Notes: a model not told the origin generated them from the sequence alone. Shown: positions 9,326-18,225, numbered from the stretch's first letter. The stretch: DNA of 64,000 nucleotides from Littorina saxatilis (GCF_037325665.1 NC_090261.1:23186011-23250010), one strand, 5' to 3'. Numbers and translations: made by a program.

Positions 9326-9853
9326 ATGAACTGTGATGAATTGCTGATGCAGACTGCTACAGATATTGAAATCTGTGACAGTAGGACTATACCTGATAAA
9401 AAAGAAAGATTGTATTCACTTGCTGTTTGTGGAAAAACAAAACACTACCTTGGGCGGCAGTTAACTGTGGAAGAAGTACAACATCTTTCCTCAGAAGATA
9501 TAGAAAAGTATCATGGACGGTATGAATCAGTGCTTGGTTCTAAGATGGTTAGAAGTATTGGACAGACTGTTATAGGTTTGTACACAAAGATTTTTGGACA
9601 TTTTACACCTCTCGACTCGGAGGAAGACTTAACACATGATCTAACTCATGACCCTGTTGTTTCCAAGTCCCTCGAATCTCTTGCCTGTGGCCTGTATTAT
9701 CGATTTGGTGCTTTATTAGTACCATTTGTTGCTGGATTAATTACTTTCAAACACATTAATTTTCAGAATAAAAAAGATGACAGATCAGTTGAAGCAGACA
9801 GTGGAGCAGACGAAAATACCAGAAGTGAACACAGTGACAAAGAAACCTGGTAG
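9326..9853 (+). CDS. Polinton small protein with one membrane segment (175 aa)
   Basis: Function unknown. The N-terminal half is soluble and charged, and includes GRQLTVEEVQHLSSEDIEKY. One membrane segment lies at about residues 122-142 (YYRFGALLVPFVAGLITF), followed by an acidic tail. Proteins with the same N-terminal flavour occur, from memory, in invertebrate Polintons in the same slot before the integrase. Its last 77 bp overlap the start of the next gene in a different frame. Confidence 0.75.
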   Translation: MNCDELLMQTATDIEICDSRTIPDKKERLYSLAVCGKTKHYLGRQLTVEEVQHLSSEDIEKYHGRYESVLGSKMVRSIGQTVIGLYTKIFGHFTPLDSEEDLTHDLTHDPVVSKSLESLACGLYYRFGALLVPFVAGLITFKHINFQNKKDDRSVEADSGADENTRSEHSDKETW

Positions 9854-10214
9854 AGTAGAAGCAGGAAAAAAACTAGCCGAATGGAACAGACAAAAAAAGT
9901 TAAATCAAAAGGCAAAGCAGAACATTATGTCTGAGGTTGAGCAGACACCAAACATTCCTGAAGTGACTAAGGTCACACAAACTGATCAAGAATTAAAATC
10001 TTCATTTCTATCATACAGAAAAGTAGCTGTAGCAGCTGTTGTTGGAGGAGGTGGATACTTGCTTTACAAACTTTGGCAAGGCAAATATAAAGTGTCAGAA
10101 AAACCAAAATCAGAAACACCAAAATCAGAAACACCAAAACCAACAAACAAAGCAGTACAAACAATAACAAAGCCCACAGTAGTACCTGCAGTGGATTCAT
10201 TTCATATGGAATAA
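9777..10214 (+). CDS. Polinton small basic protein with membrane segment (145 aa)
   Basis: Function unknown. The phrase KKPGRVEAGKKLAEWNRQKK gives a strongly basic N-terminal region that could bind DNA, as core proteins of related viruses do. A short membrane segment (VAVAAVVGGGGYLLYKLW) follows, then a Lys/Ser/Pro/Thr tail with a repeated PKSET unit. I give the first ATG, which lies inside the preceding gene; an internal ATG at about 9927 is possible but would lose the basic region. Confidence 0.7.
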   Translation: MTDQLKQTVEQTKIPEVNTVTKKPGRVEAGKKLAEWNRQKKLNQKAKQNIMSEVEQTPNIPEVTKVTQTDQELKSSFLSYRKVAVAAVVGGGGYLLYKLWQGKYKVSEKPKSETPKSETPKPTNKAVQTITKPTVVPAVDSFHME

Positions 10215-10221
10215 TTTTAAT

Positions 10222-10236
10222 ATTTTAATTTTGATA
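10222..10236 (+). promoter_or_regulatory. AT-rich promoter-like motif
   Basis: ATTTTAATTTTGATA stands 8 bp before the ATG of the 76-aa gene. It is the clearest copy of the recurrent motif of this element. Confidence 0.45.
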
Positions 10237-10244
10237 ACATAAAA

Positions 10245-10475
10245 ATGAGTTCTGAAAAGACAATAGTTAATCTAGTTTATCACGCTGCAGTGATTGGAGG
10301 CTTGAGTGTAGGTTACACAATGCTGGGTAAAAGTCTCTTCAGAATGAAACCAGCCGACTTGGGAAAGTTAGACTTCGAAGACGGTGCTAAACTAATTGGT
10401 GTTGTGACAGCTTCCTTTGCAACAAAAGACTTCCTGGTGAAGCAAGGAATTATTCCAGAAAATATAAACATGTAA
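10245..10475 (+). CDS. Polinton 76-aa membrane protein
   Basis: Function unknown. Hydrophobic helices lie at about residues 8-28 and 48-62, joined by a short loop with MKPADLGKLD. The C-terminus (KQGIIPENI) resembles small proteins I recall from other invertebrate Polintons, so this is probably a real conserved gene despite its size. An AT-rich motif stands directly upstream, and the next gene starts 10 bp after the stop. Confidence 0.75.
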   Translation: MSSEKTIVNLVYHAAVIGGLSVGYTMLGKSLFRMKPADLGKLDFEDGAKLIGVVTASFATKDFLVKQGIIPENINM

Positions 10476-10484
10476 GACAATAAA

Positions 10485-10895
10485 ATGGCTAGCTTGGTTA
10501 TGATGGTGGGAGGTGCGATTGTAAATGCGCTTGCATTTTCTGGCAGCAACTATTTGTTTTCTAAACTGCAAAATGGTGAAGAGAGGGAAAGGCACAACAA
10601 AGCCATGGAACAACTGGCGAAAGCACAGGATGAATACGAGAAGAAACGAATTGCGCAGTTAGACTTTATGAATGATAAACTCAGGCAGCAAGGACATGCA
10701 AACAAAACCTTTGCCAATGTTGATGCAGCCATTCAAGAATACTATCTCGTAACTGGAAAGAAAATGAAGACAAGTGCTCCTCCAAAACTGGGTGACTTTT
10801 ATCAGCCTTCAGAAGAGCAGAAAATGGGCGAGATTGTTTTCATTGTTATTGGTATGGCTGTTGTTTACTTTATTGCGCGTGCTGTCAAATCTTAA
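10485..10895 (+). CDS. Polinton 136-aa helical membrane protein
   Basis: Function unknown. An N-terminal hydrophobic stretch (about residues 4-20, MMVGGAIVNALAFSGSN) is followed by a charged helix (about 30-66), a loop with EYYLVTGKK and KLGDFYQPSE, and a C-terminal membrane helix (about 116-133). I recognise the overall pattern from Polinton proteins of cnidarians and molluscs. The gene sits between the 76-aa gene and the integrase, all co-oriented with 10-21-bp gaps. Confidence 0.78.
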   Translation: MASLVMMVGGAIVNALAFSGSNYLFSKLQNGEERERHNKAMEQLAKAQDEYEKKRIAQLDFMNDKLRQQGHANKTFANVDAAIQEYYLVTGKKMKTSAPPKLGDFYQPSEEQKMGEIVFIVIGMAVVYFIARAVKS

Positions 10896-10916
10896 TATTC
10901 TGTCATTTAAAAAACC

Positions 10917-11879
10917 ATGAGTGATGCTTTGTTATCTAAAATATATTATTCCCCAAAAGGATACTGGAAAGGAAGAACTGCTATTGACAAGCTCAGTGAC
11001 GCAGCAGGTGTTTCTCAAGATATAGCAAAGAAATGGTTGTCAAAGCAGGCAGTTTGGCAGATCTATTTACCTGCACCAAGAAAAATTACACGACCACACT
11101 TTGTTAACATTAAACCGAATGACACTCATCAAATAGACCTGCTGTATTTACCGCATGACACAGTCAGAAGGAAGAAATATAAGTATGCACTGACTGTAGT
11201 TGATGTTGCAACAAGATACAAAGATGCTGAACCGTTGACAGAGAAAAGTGCTATAGCTACAGCTGTTGCCCTGCAAGAAATTTACAGACGTGGACCACTA
11301 AAGTATCCCAGAATGATTCAGTGCGATGATGGTAAGGAGTTTAAAGGAGCTGTCAACCAGCTTCTGTTAAAACATCATGTTACAGTGAAGAGAGGTATTC
11401 CAGGAAACCACAGGTCACAGGCTATTGTTGAGAGCTTTAACAAACAGTTGGCAGAAAAACTGTTTTCATATCAGTACCATCAGGAATTTTTGGACACAGA
11501 AAGTAAATTGCGTAACACTGAATGGGTCAAAAGATTACCATCAGTACTTAGAGCAATGAATCTGGAGGTATTTAAAGCTACAGGGTTAAGACCAGTTGAT
11601 GCAATCAAACAGAAAACAATACCTGTTGCTCCAAAGTCAACAACACCAGTGGCATTACTACCTTTCAATCAGAAAGTCAGATATTTATATGCACCCGGTG
11701 AAGCTGAGGGTGACAGCAGGAAGCGTGCAACGGATCCAATCTGGAGTATTGACATTCATGAAATCAAGAGAGTAGTAGAGACAAATCCACCTATATATTA
11801 CTTGAGAGAACCAGCACCGCAAAGAGCCTTTGTAAAAGAGGAATTACAATTAGTTCCACGTGGTACAAATGTTAAATGA
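10917..11879 (+). CDS. Polinton integrase, retroviral-type DDE (320 aa)
   Basis: This enzyme inserts the linear element DNA into the host chromosome, producing the short flanking duplication. A helical N-terminal region (about 1-60) precedes the core, where the likely catalytic acids are D74 (HQIDLLYL), D137 (QCDDGKEF) and E172 (IVESFN). The C-terminal part (about 235-315, KVRYLYAPGE...) resembles the small barrel domain of these integrases. Length is normal for Polintons. The ATG follows 21 bp after the preceding stop. It lies upstream of and co-oriented with the polymerase gene. Confidence 0.95.
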   Translation: MSDALLSKIYYSPKGYWKGRTAIDKLSDAAGVSQDIAKKWLSKQAVWQIYLPAPRKITRPHFVNIKPNDTHQIDLLYLPHDTVRRKKYKYALTVVDVATRYKDAEPLTEKSAIATAVALQEIYRRGPLKYPRMIQCDDGKEFKGAVNQLLLKHHVTVKRGIPGNHRSQAIVESFNKQLAEKLFSYQYHQEFLDTESKLRNTEWVKRLPSVLRAMNLEVFKATGLRPVDAIKQKTIPVAPKSTTPVALLPFNQKVRYLYAPGEAEGDSRKRATDPIWSIDIHEIKRVVETNPPIYYLREPAPQRAFVKEELQLVPRGTNVK

Positions 11880-11997
11880 TTTTTTATTTCAGATTTTATA
11901 GTGTTAACAAAAATGGAAGCTCTGAGAAAGAATTCTAAGCAACTTCATTTTTTTAATTTATATTTTTATTTTGAGTTATAAAATCAAACTCACAGCG
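11880..11997 (+). promoter_or_regulatory. Leader of the polymerase gene
   Basis: This 118-bp gap holds a T-rich run and ATTTTTATTTTGAG at about 11962-11975, matching the motif seen before other genes of the element. The polymerase frame is open from a TTG at 11971, but the first ATG is 11998. Confidence 0.4.
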
Positions 11998-14900
11998 ATG
12001 GAAGACTCTGTATTAGAATCTTTATCGACAGTATTTGACACCGTTGAATTACAAGTAACGGATCCTCAAAATGTGCAGTCCAGTGTGCAAGACGCCATTG
12101 AACAAATTCCAAACAATTTGTTGATTGAACCTCCAGTAAAAGTGCAGATAGTCAGTTTAATAAAATACAAAACAGTCAGTGATGAGGTGCTAGAAGTTCA
12201 TGTTTCAACCAGACAACTAGCACTTAATTCTATGGCAGAATTGAATGGAAACTGGGCAGATGAAATGATGAAACGGTTTGAGCAAGCTGCAGAGGATGCA
12301 AAGATGAAAGGATCCGGATGGTCAGAAGGTGAAATTCTAAAAATAGAATTGAAGCTAAGTAAATTTGCCCCCATCAGAGGTAGAAGTTACATACCTTTAC
12401 CTCCTGCTCTTGTCAAAAAACGTGCTGTGCTGAACATAAAGAATGATGATGACAAATGTTTTATGTGGTGTGTTCTGGCAAGACTGTACAGTGTAAAGAA
12501 AAATGCAGAAAGAGTGTCGAACTATCATGCATACAGAAATAAACTAAACTTTACTGGTATTGAATTTCCTGTCAGCATTACAAGCATTGACAAATTTGAA
12601 CAGCAAAACAAACCCATCACCGTAAATGTTTACACGTGGGATGAGGAAGATGAACTGAAACCAGTCAGAATATCAAAGAACTCACCAACGATTGGTGATT
12701 GTGATACTAACCATGTTGACATGTTACTAATGACTGATGGTGTAAAATATCATTACACTTTGATTCGTACAATGAGTAGACTGATGGCGAGCACAAGCAA
12801 TCACAATAGTAAACAAGACTTTTGTAGGCGATGTCTCTTGCGTATTCCATCAATTCATGCAGCACTTATACACAAGCAACATTGTAAGAGCGTTGATGAT
12901 GCGGTTGTGAAGTTAACAACACCACCGCCAGACAGCAAAGTGTATTTTAAGAATGTATGCAAACTACAGAAAAGTCCTTATGTTGTTTATGCTGACTTTG
13001 AATCTATCATTGTACCATATGAAGGACCTTTACCAAAAGACCTACCTAAAACAGTAACTCTAAGTAATCATCAAGTCTGTTCATATGCATTTATTGTTGT
13101 TAGTTCAGATGGTAAACATTCTAAACCGCAATTGTACAGAGGACCTAATGCAGCAAAGAACTTCTTACAACAAATGAACCAAGTGCGAAATGACTGCTCC
13201 AAACAACTGAATCTTTCAGACATTGTTATGAAACCTGAAGACCAAGAACAGTTTAACTCTACCACACAGTGTTGGATATGCGAACAAAGTCTAACACCAA
13301 ACCCAGACAATCCAATAGTAAGAGATCATGATCATGTAAGTGGGCAGTTCCGAGGAGCAGCACACAGCAAATGTAATCTACAATTAAAGTTTGATCCTAA
13401 GACTTGGAAGCTTCCAATCTTCTTCCATAACTTGCGCGGTTATGATTCACATCTGATCATGCAGGCAGTAACTGATGAATACAAAGCAAGATGCATTGCG
13501 CAGTCTTCAGAAAAGTACATGGCCTTTACTCTGAATAGTTTATACTTCTACGATTCTGCTCAACATCTGATGGGAACACTTGAGTCTTTATCTTCATCAC
13601 TAACTGCTTTCCCAATCACATGTAAGTACTTTGACAGTGACTTAGTCAGAAAGGGAGTCTATCCATATGAATACATGGATTCGTGGGAGAGGTTTGATGA
13701 AGATGAGTTACCACCAAAGGATGCTTACTTCTCACGGCTGAAGGGTAAAGGTATAAGTGACGAAGACTATGAACACGCTAAGACTGCATGGAATAAATTA
13801 GGATGTAATACAATGGGTGATTATCATGATCAATATTTGTTGGCTGATGTTTGTTTACTTGCAGATATATTTGAGAATTACAGAAGAACATGTATGAAGC
13901 ACTACAATCTAGATCCTTCACATTACATATCTGCACCAGGCATGAGCTGGGATGCATTTCTTAGATTTACAGGAGTAAAGATTGACTTGCTATCAGATCT
14001 ACCTACACTTCAGATGATTGAAAATGGACTACGTGGAGGAATCAGTATGGCTTCACACAATTACTGCAAAGCCAACAACAAATACTTGGACGACTTTGAT
14101 CCTATGAAACCTTCTAATTACATCATGTATCTAGATGCAAACAATTTGTATGGTTGGGCAATGTGTCAGACGCTTCCACTTCGGAACTTTAAGATCTATT
14201 CAGGACCATTTTCACAATGTGTTGTGCTGACAATATTAAAAGCAGGCCCAGACAGTCGAAAGGGATGGATACTAGAAGTTGACTTAGACTATCCACTATC
14301 ACTTCATGATCTACATAATGATTATCCTTTAGCGGCTGAGAGGTTAAAAGTAAACCCAAGAGAACCTCCAAAGCTGGTGCCCAATCTGTTTCACAAAAAG
14401 AAGTATGTGTGTCACTACAGACTGTTACAGTTTTACATTAGACATGGATTAATTTTGAAGGCTGTTCATCGTATAATTTTATTTGATCAAGAACAGTTTA
14501 TGAAACCTTACATCATGAAAAACACAGAACTGAGAACCAAAGCCGCTGATGCATCGGAGAAAGACTTTTTTAAACTGATGAACAACAGTTGCTTTGGTAA
14601 GACAATGGAAAACCCACACAAGAGAAAAGATGTTAGACTTGTTACAAGAGAAAATGAGGCCATCAAGCTGACATCCAAACCACAGTATCAAGACTTTAAA
14701 TACTTTCATGAACAGCTGTATGGTATCTTAATGAAAAAACTTGTAGTCAAGCTTGACAAACCAGTATTCATAGGCTTTACTGTGCTAGAGTTGTCAAAAC
14801 TGTTGATGCTTGAGTTTTTGTATGATTATTTGAAACCAAGATATCCCAAATCGAGAGTACTTTACACAGACACAGATTCATTCTTACTTGACATTCCAGC

Positions 14901-15381
14901 GGATGACATTTACAAAGATCTAGAAGCTGAAAGTCCTGCAGTAAAAGGAAAAGATTCTTTTTATGACACTTGCGACTACCCTAAAGAATCACCATTGCAC
15001 TCAAATGTTAACAAGAAGGTTATTGGAAAGATGAAAGATGAAATGAATGGGAAGATAATTAAGGAGTATGTTGGATTGCGTGCAAAGATGTACAGTGTTG
15101 CAAGTGAGAAAGGGGTGGTTAAAAAAGCAAAGGGTGTAAGCAAACAGGTTGTAAAGTCGAGCATATCGCATGATAACTACAAGGAAGCACTGTTTCAGAA
15201 GCGAGTGTTTCACCATGACAACCCTAAGATCAGTTCCGCGCTTCATCAGATCAACACAACTATTGTAAACAAGAAATCTTTAGATGCTAATGACACAAAG
15301 CGCGTTTATTCATCACCAGAATATTCTTATGCAATTGGCCACTGGAGGACAAACGCGACTCCAAATAGTCTGAGTGTGTAA
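11998..15381 (+). CDS. Protein-primed family B DNA polymerase of the Polinton (1127 aa)
   Basis: This polymerase replicates the element, by analogy with adenovirus and phi29 enzymes that start on a terminal protein. The N-terminal part holds a conserved block (DDKCFMWCVLARLY, about residue 150) and a Cys/His pair that may bind zinc (CRRCL...HKQHC, about 280-300). Exonuclease motif I (YADFESI) has D333 and E335. A Cys/His region from C425 with HDH at about 443 looks like an HNH/endonuclease VII finger inserted in the exonuclease domain. FHNLRGYDSH (about 475) is exonuclease motif II. Polymerase motifs A (D713, LDANNLYG), B (NNSCFGK, about 862) and C (YTDTDS, 956-961) are all present. Length is typical of the family. 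Confidence 0.96.
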   Translation: MEDSVLESLSTVFDTVELQVTDPQNVQSSVQDAIEQIPNNLLIEPPVKVQIVSLIKYKTVSDEVLEVHVSTRQLALNSMAELNGNWADEMMKRFEQAAEDAKMKGSGWSEGEILKIELKLSKFAPIRGRSYIPLPPALVKKRAVLNIKNDDDKCFMWCVLARLYSVKKNAERVSNYHAYRNKLNFTGIEFPVSITSIDKFEQQNKPITVNVYTWDEEDELKPVRISKNSPTIGDCDTNHVDMLLMTDGVKYHYTLIRTMSRLMASTSNHNSKQDFCRRCLLRIPSIHAALIHKQHCKSVDDAVVKLTTPPPDSKVYFKNVCKLQKSPYVVYADFESIIVPYEGPLPKDLPKTVTLSNHQVCSYAFIVVSSDGKHSKPQLYRGPNAAKNFLQQMNQVRNDCSKQLNLSDIVMKPEDQEQFNSTTQCWICEQSLTPNPDNPIVRDHDHVSGQFRGAAHSKCNLQLKFDPKTWKLPIFFHNLRGYDSHLIMQAVTDEYKARCIAQSSEKYMAFTLNSLYFYDSAQHLMGTLESLSSSLTAFPITCKYFDSDLVRKGVYPYEYMDSWERFDEDELPPKDAYFSRLKGKGISDEDYEHAKTAWNKLGCNTMGDYHDQYLLADVCLLADIFENYRRTCMKHYNLDPSHYISAPGMSWDAFLRFTGVKIDLLSDLPTLQMIENGLRGGISMASHNYCKANNKYLDDFDPMKPSNYIMYLDANNLYGWAMCQTLPLRNFKIYSGPFSQCVVLTILKAGPDSRKGWILEVDLDYPLSLHDLHNDYPLAAERLKVNPREPPKLVPNLFHKKKYVCHYRLLQFYIRHGLILKAVHRIILFDQEQFMKPYIMKNTELRTKAADASEKDFFKLMNNSCFGKTMENPHKRKDVRLVTRENEAIKLTSKPQYQDFKYFHEQLYGILMKKLVVKLDKPVFIGFTVLELSKLLMLEFLYDYLKPRYPKSRVLYTDTDSFLLDIPADDIYKDLEAESPAVKGKDSFYDTCDYPKESPLHSNVNKKVIGKMKDEMNGKIIKEYVGLRAKMYSVASEKGVVKKAKGVSKQVVKSSISHDNYKEALFQKRVFHHDNPKISSALHQINTTIVNKKSLDANDTKRVYSSPEYSYAIGHWRTNATPNSLSV

Positions 15382-15731
15382 TAAGAATTTTTGTCAATCG
15401 GGAAAACCCGCTATGACAGCTTTGTTTTGACTGCAGCGGGGAAAAGGACGTTGCTTGTGAAAGGGGAGTGTTTGTGAAAGGGGAGAAGGCTTTGTTGAGT
15501 TTCAAAGCAGCCACCAAGTACACTTGTCAAAGCTTGATTCAATAAACAAGTCATTTGCATAAAGTGCACTCGGTGGCCGCCTGAAAAGGCAGCCTAAATA
15601 TTGAAGCGTAGTGAAGCGTAGTGAAGCGTAGTGAAGCGTAGTGAAGCGAAGCGTTGAAACAGAGTGACCCAAGCCGCCGGTTTACCAGCAAGACCTACCG
15701 TTCACGCGTGAACGGTACTATTTTTAGAATC
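15382..15731. other. Non-coding gap between convergent polymerase and 276-aa genes
   Basis: Both genes end here. The gap holds a short GC hairpin (CGGGAAAACCCG near 15400), two copies of TTGTGAAAGGGGAG near 15456 and 15471, and a 10-bp tandem repeat at 15604-15648. It probably serves transcription termination or replication; no gene was seen. Confidence 0.6.
15604..15648. repeat. GAAGCGTAGT tandem repeat
   Basis: Four to five head-to-tail copies of a 10-bp unit, the last one changed to GAAGCGAAGC. Confidence 0.9.
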
Positions 15732-16562
15732 CTAGAATTCTTGAGAATGTTGGAGCTGGCTTGTTTCTGGTACATGAGGATCTTGTTTCCAGATGGAAGC
15801 AAATTCTGGCACTTGCAGCATGCTCTTAATGTTATTTAGCTTGCTGTAAATAAAACGAAAGGGGAGACCAACAGCAAAAAATCCAGGATATCCATAAAGA
15901 ACACCTGCAACGGCTCGTAATTTCCGTGCATGAACATCGGAATAGCCTGTTTTTGCTTTCAACCAGTCAGCCCAAGTTTCTGTTATTCTCCCTTCTTTCC
16001 TCTCCTTCTCCTGCCAGTTTTTACACAGAATTAAAAAGTTGCCAAACTGAATGTAAATCATCATAGTCTGTGCATCTTGTCTAGCTAAATTTCTCACTCC
16101 TTTGTTTAATCTTTCTACCATTTCGTCTTCATTTGATGGGTTTTCAAATAATTTCTCAGAAAAAGCTTCTCTGGAAATCGTTGTTTTTATATCAGCTTGA
16201 TTAGAAATCAGATAATTGTGTAATGCCTGTGGAGTTGTGAGATCATTTCTGCTTTTCTTTACTCCTGTTTTTTCTTTGAACAACTGCTCAATCTTTCTTT
16301 TCGGCTTTTTAGGTAATTCTATCGGCCCTTCTTTTACAGCTTTATCTACAATTTGCACCATTTCTTCAAAATACTTCCGATTCTCTAACAAAGTTTTCTT
16401 CTCTTCTTCTGTCCAAAATTCTGATGGTGTTGGTGGTGGAAGAGGAATTTCCTGAGCTTGCTCAAAAGCCATACTTTCTGAATCTAACAGTTTTTGGTTA
16501 GCTGCTTGCGCTTCACTAATTTCCTGAGCTAATTCTTGTGAAGAAATACTGTCTTGAGACAT
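15732..16562 (-). CDS. Polinton right-end protein, helical, possible DNA-binding (276 aa)
   Basis: Function unknown. The N-terminal third is acidic and helical (AQEISEAQAANQ...), followed by a basic linker (KKPKRKIEQLFKEKTGVKK). The C-terminal half contains WADWLKAKTGYSDVHARKLRAVAG, which reads like a helix-turn-helix and resembles proteins I remember from cnidarian and mollusc Polintons. I prefer the ATG at 16562 (MSQDSISSQ); the longer frame adds a Cys/Trp/Phe-rich stretch unlike the rest. It is the only gene at the right end, read inwards from the terminal repeat, so it could be an early regulator. Confidence 0.75.
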   Translation of the reverse strand: MSQDSISSQELAQEISEAQAANQKLLDSESMAFEQAQEIPLPPPTPSEFWTEEEKKTLLENRKYFEEMVQIVDKAVKEGPIELPKKPKRKIEQLFKEKTGVKKSRNDLTTPQALHNYLISNQADIKTTISREAFSEKLFENPSNEDEMVERLNKGVRNLARQDAQTMMIYIQFGNFLILCKNWQEKERKEGRITETWADWLKAKTGYSDVHARKLRAVAGVLYGYPGFFAVGLPFRFIYSKLNNIKSMLQVPEFASIWKQDPHVPETSQLQHSQEF

Positions 16563-16889
16563 GAGATTAATCAACAGAAACACAAATTCAAACACTTCTC
16601 TCACAGAAAACTGCCACCGCTTCCAACAAGTCTGAACAGCACAACCACCAAAGTAATATGACAAGATATCCCAGCCCCGTTGCTAGCCACAACAAAACAT
16701 TAGGGTGGACGTGACGTAACTGTTGCTATCACATGATTTAATCTTGTCTTGCCATTGGAGGAATATAGAAGACTAGCTTGCGGCAGGCTGGCTGTTTGTT
16801 TTTACCAGATCAATACGGTAGTCTTGGGCTTGGCTACGACGGGCAGATTGGATTAATATTTCAATGGAAACTAAATTTAGCGTTGTATC
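16563..16889. promoter_or_regulatory. Gap between right-end gene and right terminal repeat
   Basis: About 330 bp without a gene. It must contain the promoter of the minus-strand 276-aa gene. GTGACGTAAC near 16700 resembles a CRE/ATF site; no array is seen. Confidence 0.35.
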
Positions 16890-17114
16890 AGAGAAAGGGG
16901 GAATGTACGTTCTGGGTTACTGATTCCGACAGACCCGGCATTGGTTCAAAACAACCTTACTTTACTTTATTTTTTTTGTATGGATTTATGCAGTATTTTT
17001 CTGATTTTGTCGCATGTTTCATTTTAGTAAAAGTTTAGTCCAGAAGCCTATTTTGCGTTAATATTTAGGGTCTGTCGGAATCGGTGAGCCAGAACGTACA
17101 TTCCCCCTTTCTCT
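16890..17114 (-). repeat. Right terminal inverted repeat of the Polinton, itself a hairpin
   Basis: Reverse complement of 2212-2436 with about three differences over 225 bp. Like the left copy, its first and last 47 bases are inverted copies of one another. Confidence 0.95.
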
Positions 17115-17569
17115 CCAGTGACCCAGAACGAATACAAGCCAACGCTCGCAGTTCGATTGCCCTACTTTTCTTTTCTGTTTCCTTAACAAAAAAACAAAAA
17201 TCATTGACTTTACCTGCTGGTTAACACTCGGTATGATCTGGGTCAGTGGAACATAACTGCTCACTGCGACACCCACACAATGACAGCAGCAGTTTCAACA
17301 CTGGGTATTGTTGCAGACTTTAGCGCGCTGTCCACGATTTTTTAAAGCACGAAATGCATGATGTTGGAAAGGAGTTTTGCCCTACTTTGATACGTGACGT
17401 GGTATCTAACGAGCAGTTTTTACAACATTCCTCTGCGTGACTTCATATCTCGATAGGGATAGGTGAGGTCGGGGTACGTGACGCAATATCTAAACCTCCC
17501 TAGTATGGGATCTCGCGCAAACGAATGTCGCGCTACCCTCCCTCTATATCTTCCACCACCAAGACTAAA

Positions 17570-17815
17570 AGGGGACAAGGGAGTAAACATTTCGTACACC
17601 TGGCATAGGAAGTTAAATTGCTCGTGTAAGGGTGACGTAATTTATTCGTTTTTTATTCGTCAGGGGAGTAACATTTTTGTACGAAATGTTTACTCGGAAC
17701 TCATCTGTCGTGTAATGGGGGAGTACTTTTTTCGTAAAGGGAGTAACATTTTCGTACGAAATTATTACTCCGGAGTAAAAATCTCGTGGGAGTAATTTTC
17801 TCGTGTTACACCGGG
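17570..17815. repeat. Palindromic GAGTAAC/GTACGAAAT array
   Basis: Repeated, alternately oriented words GGGAGTAACATTTT and CGTACGAAAT occur several times in 245 bp. They make short hairpins such as the one around TTCGTACGAAA near 17752. Confidence 0.7.
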
Positions 17816-18140
17816 CCCATTTTGTTGTACCATCACTGACCGCATCACCGAGTCAATCCGCTTGTGGGTGTTATTATTGATTCTCGCGGGCCTTTGAGGA
17901 TGCGACCCGTGAAGTGGTTATGGTCGACCCTATAAATGTTTGAGGCTGCATGTTCTATAATGAAATGTCTGTGGTGTCGTCTGTTTTTCCGTTGTCGCTT
18001 ATTGCATTTTATAGGGAGTTAACTATCGATTCCAGGGACGCTCGAGGAAGCAACTGTGTGACTAGTATGATTTGCTGTATCAGCGAGTCTACACGATTGT
18101 TTGTTACACCACGGTATAATACGGGGTGGTTGAGTTTCAC
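17816..18140. other. Host DNA, nothing recognised
   Basis: No gene, repeat end or RNA feature could be supported. Confidence 0.4.
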
Positions 18141-18170
18141 TCTGTCTGTTTATCTGTCTGTCTGTCTGTA

Positions 18171-18225
<55 letters not shown>

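Larger units (their letters stand above)
2212..17114. mobile_element. Polinton/Maverick (adintovirus-like) element, apparently whole
   Basis: The element is 14,903 bp long and is bounded by 225-bp terminal inverted repeats differing at only about three positions. CCAGT flanks it as a direct repeat at 2207-2211 and 17115-17119; Polintons usually make 6-bp duplications, so the exact edge may be off by a base. The outermost bases read AG...CT, as is typical of the family. It carries family B polymerase, integrase, packaging ATPase, major capsid and probable minor capsid genes, plus eight small or structural-looking genes. No breaks were noticed in any reading frame. Near-identical ends and open frames indicate a young insertion. 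The gene set fits the metazoan group often called adintoviruses. I did not recognise a maturation protease among the frames, which may be lineage gene content or divergence. Confidence 0.95.
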
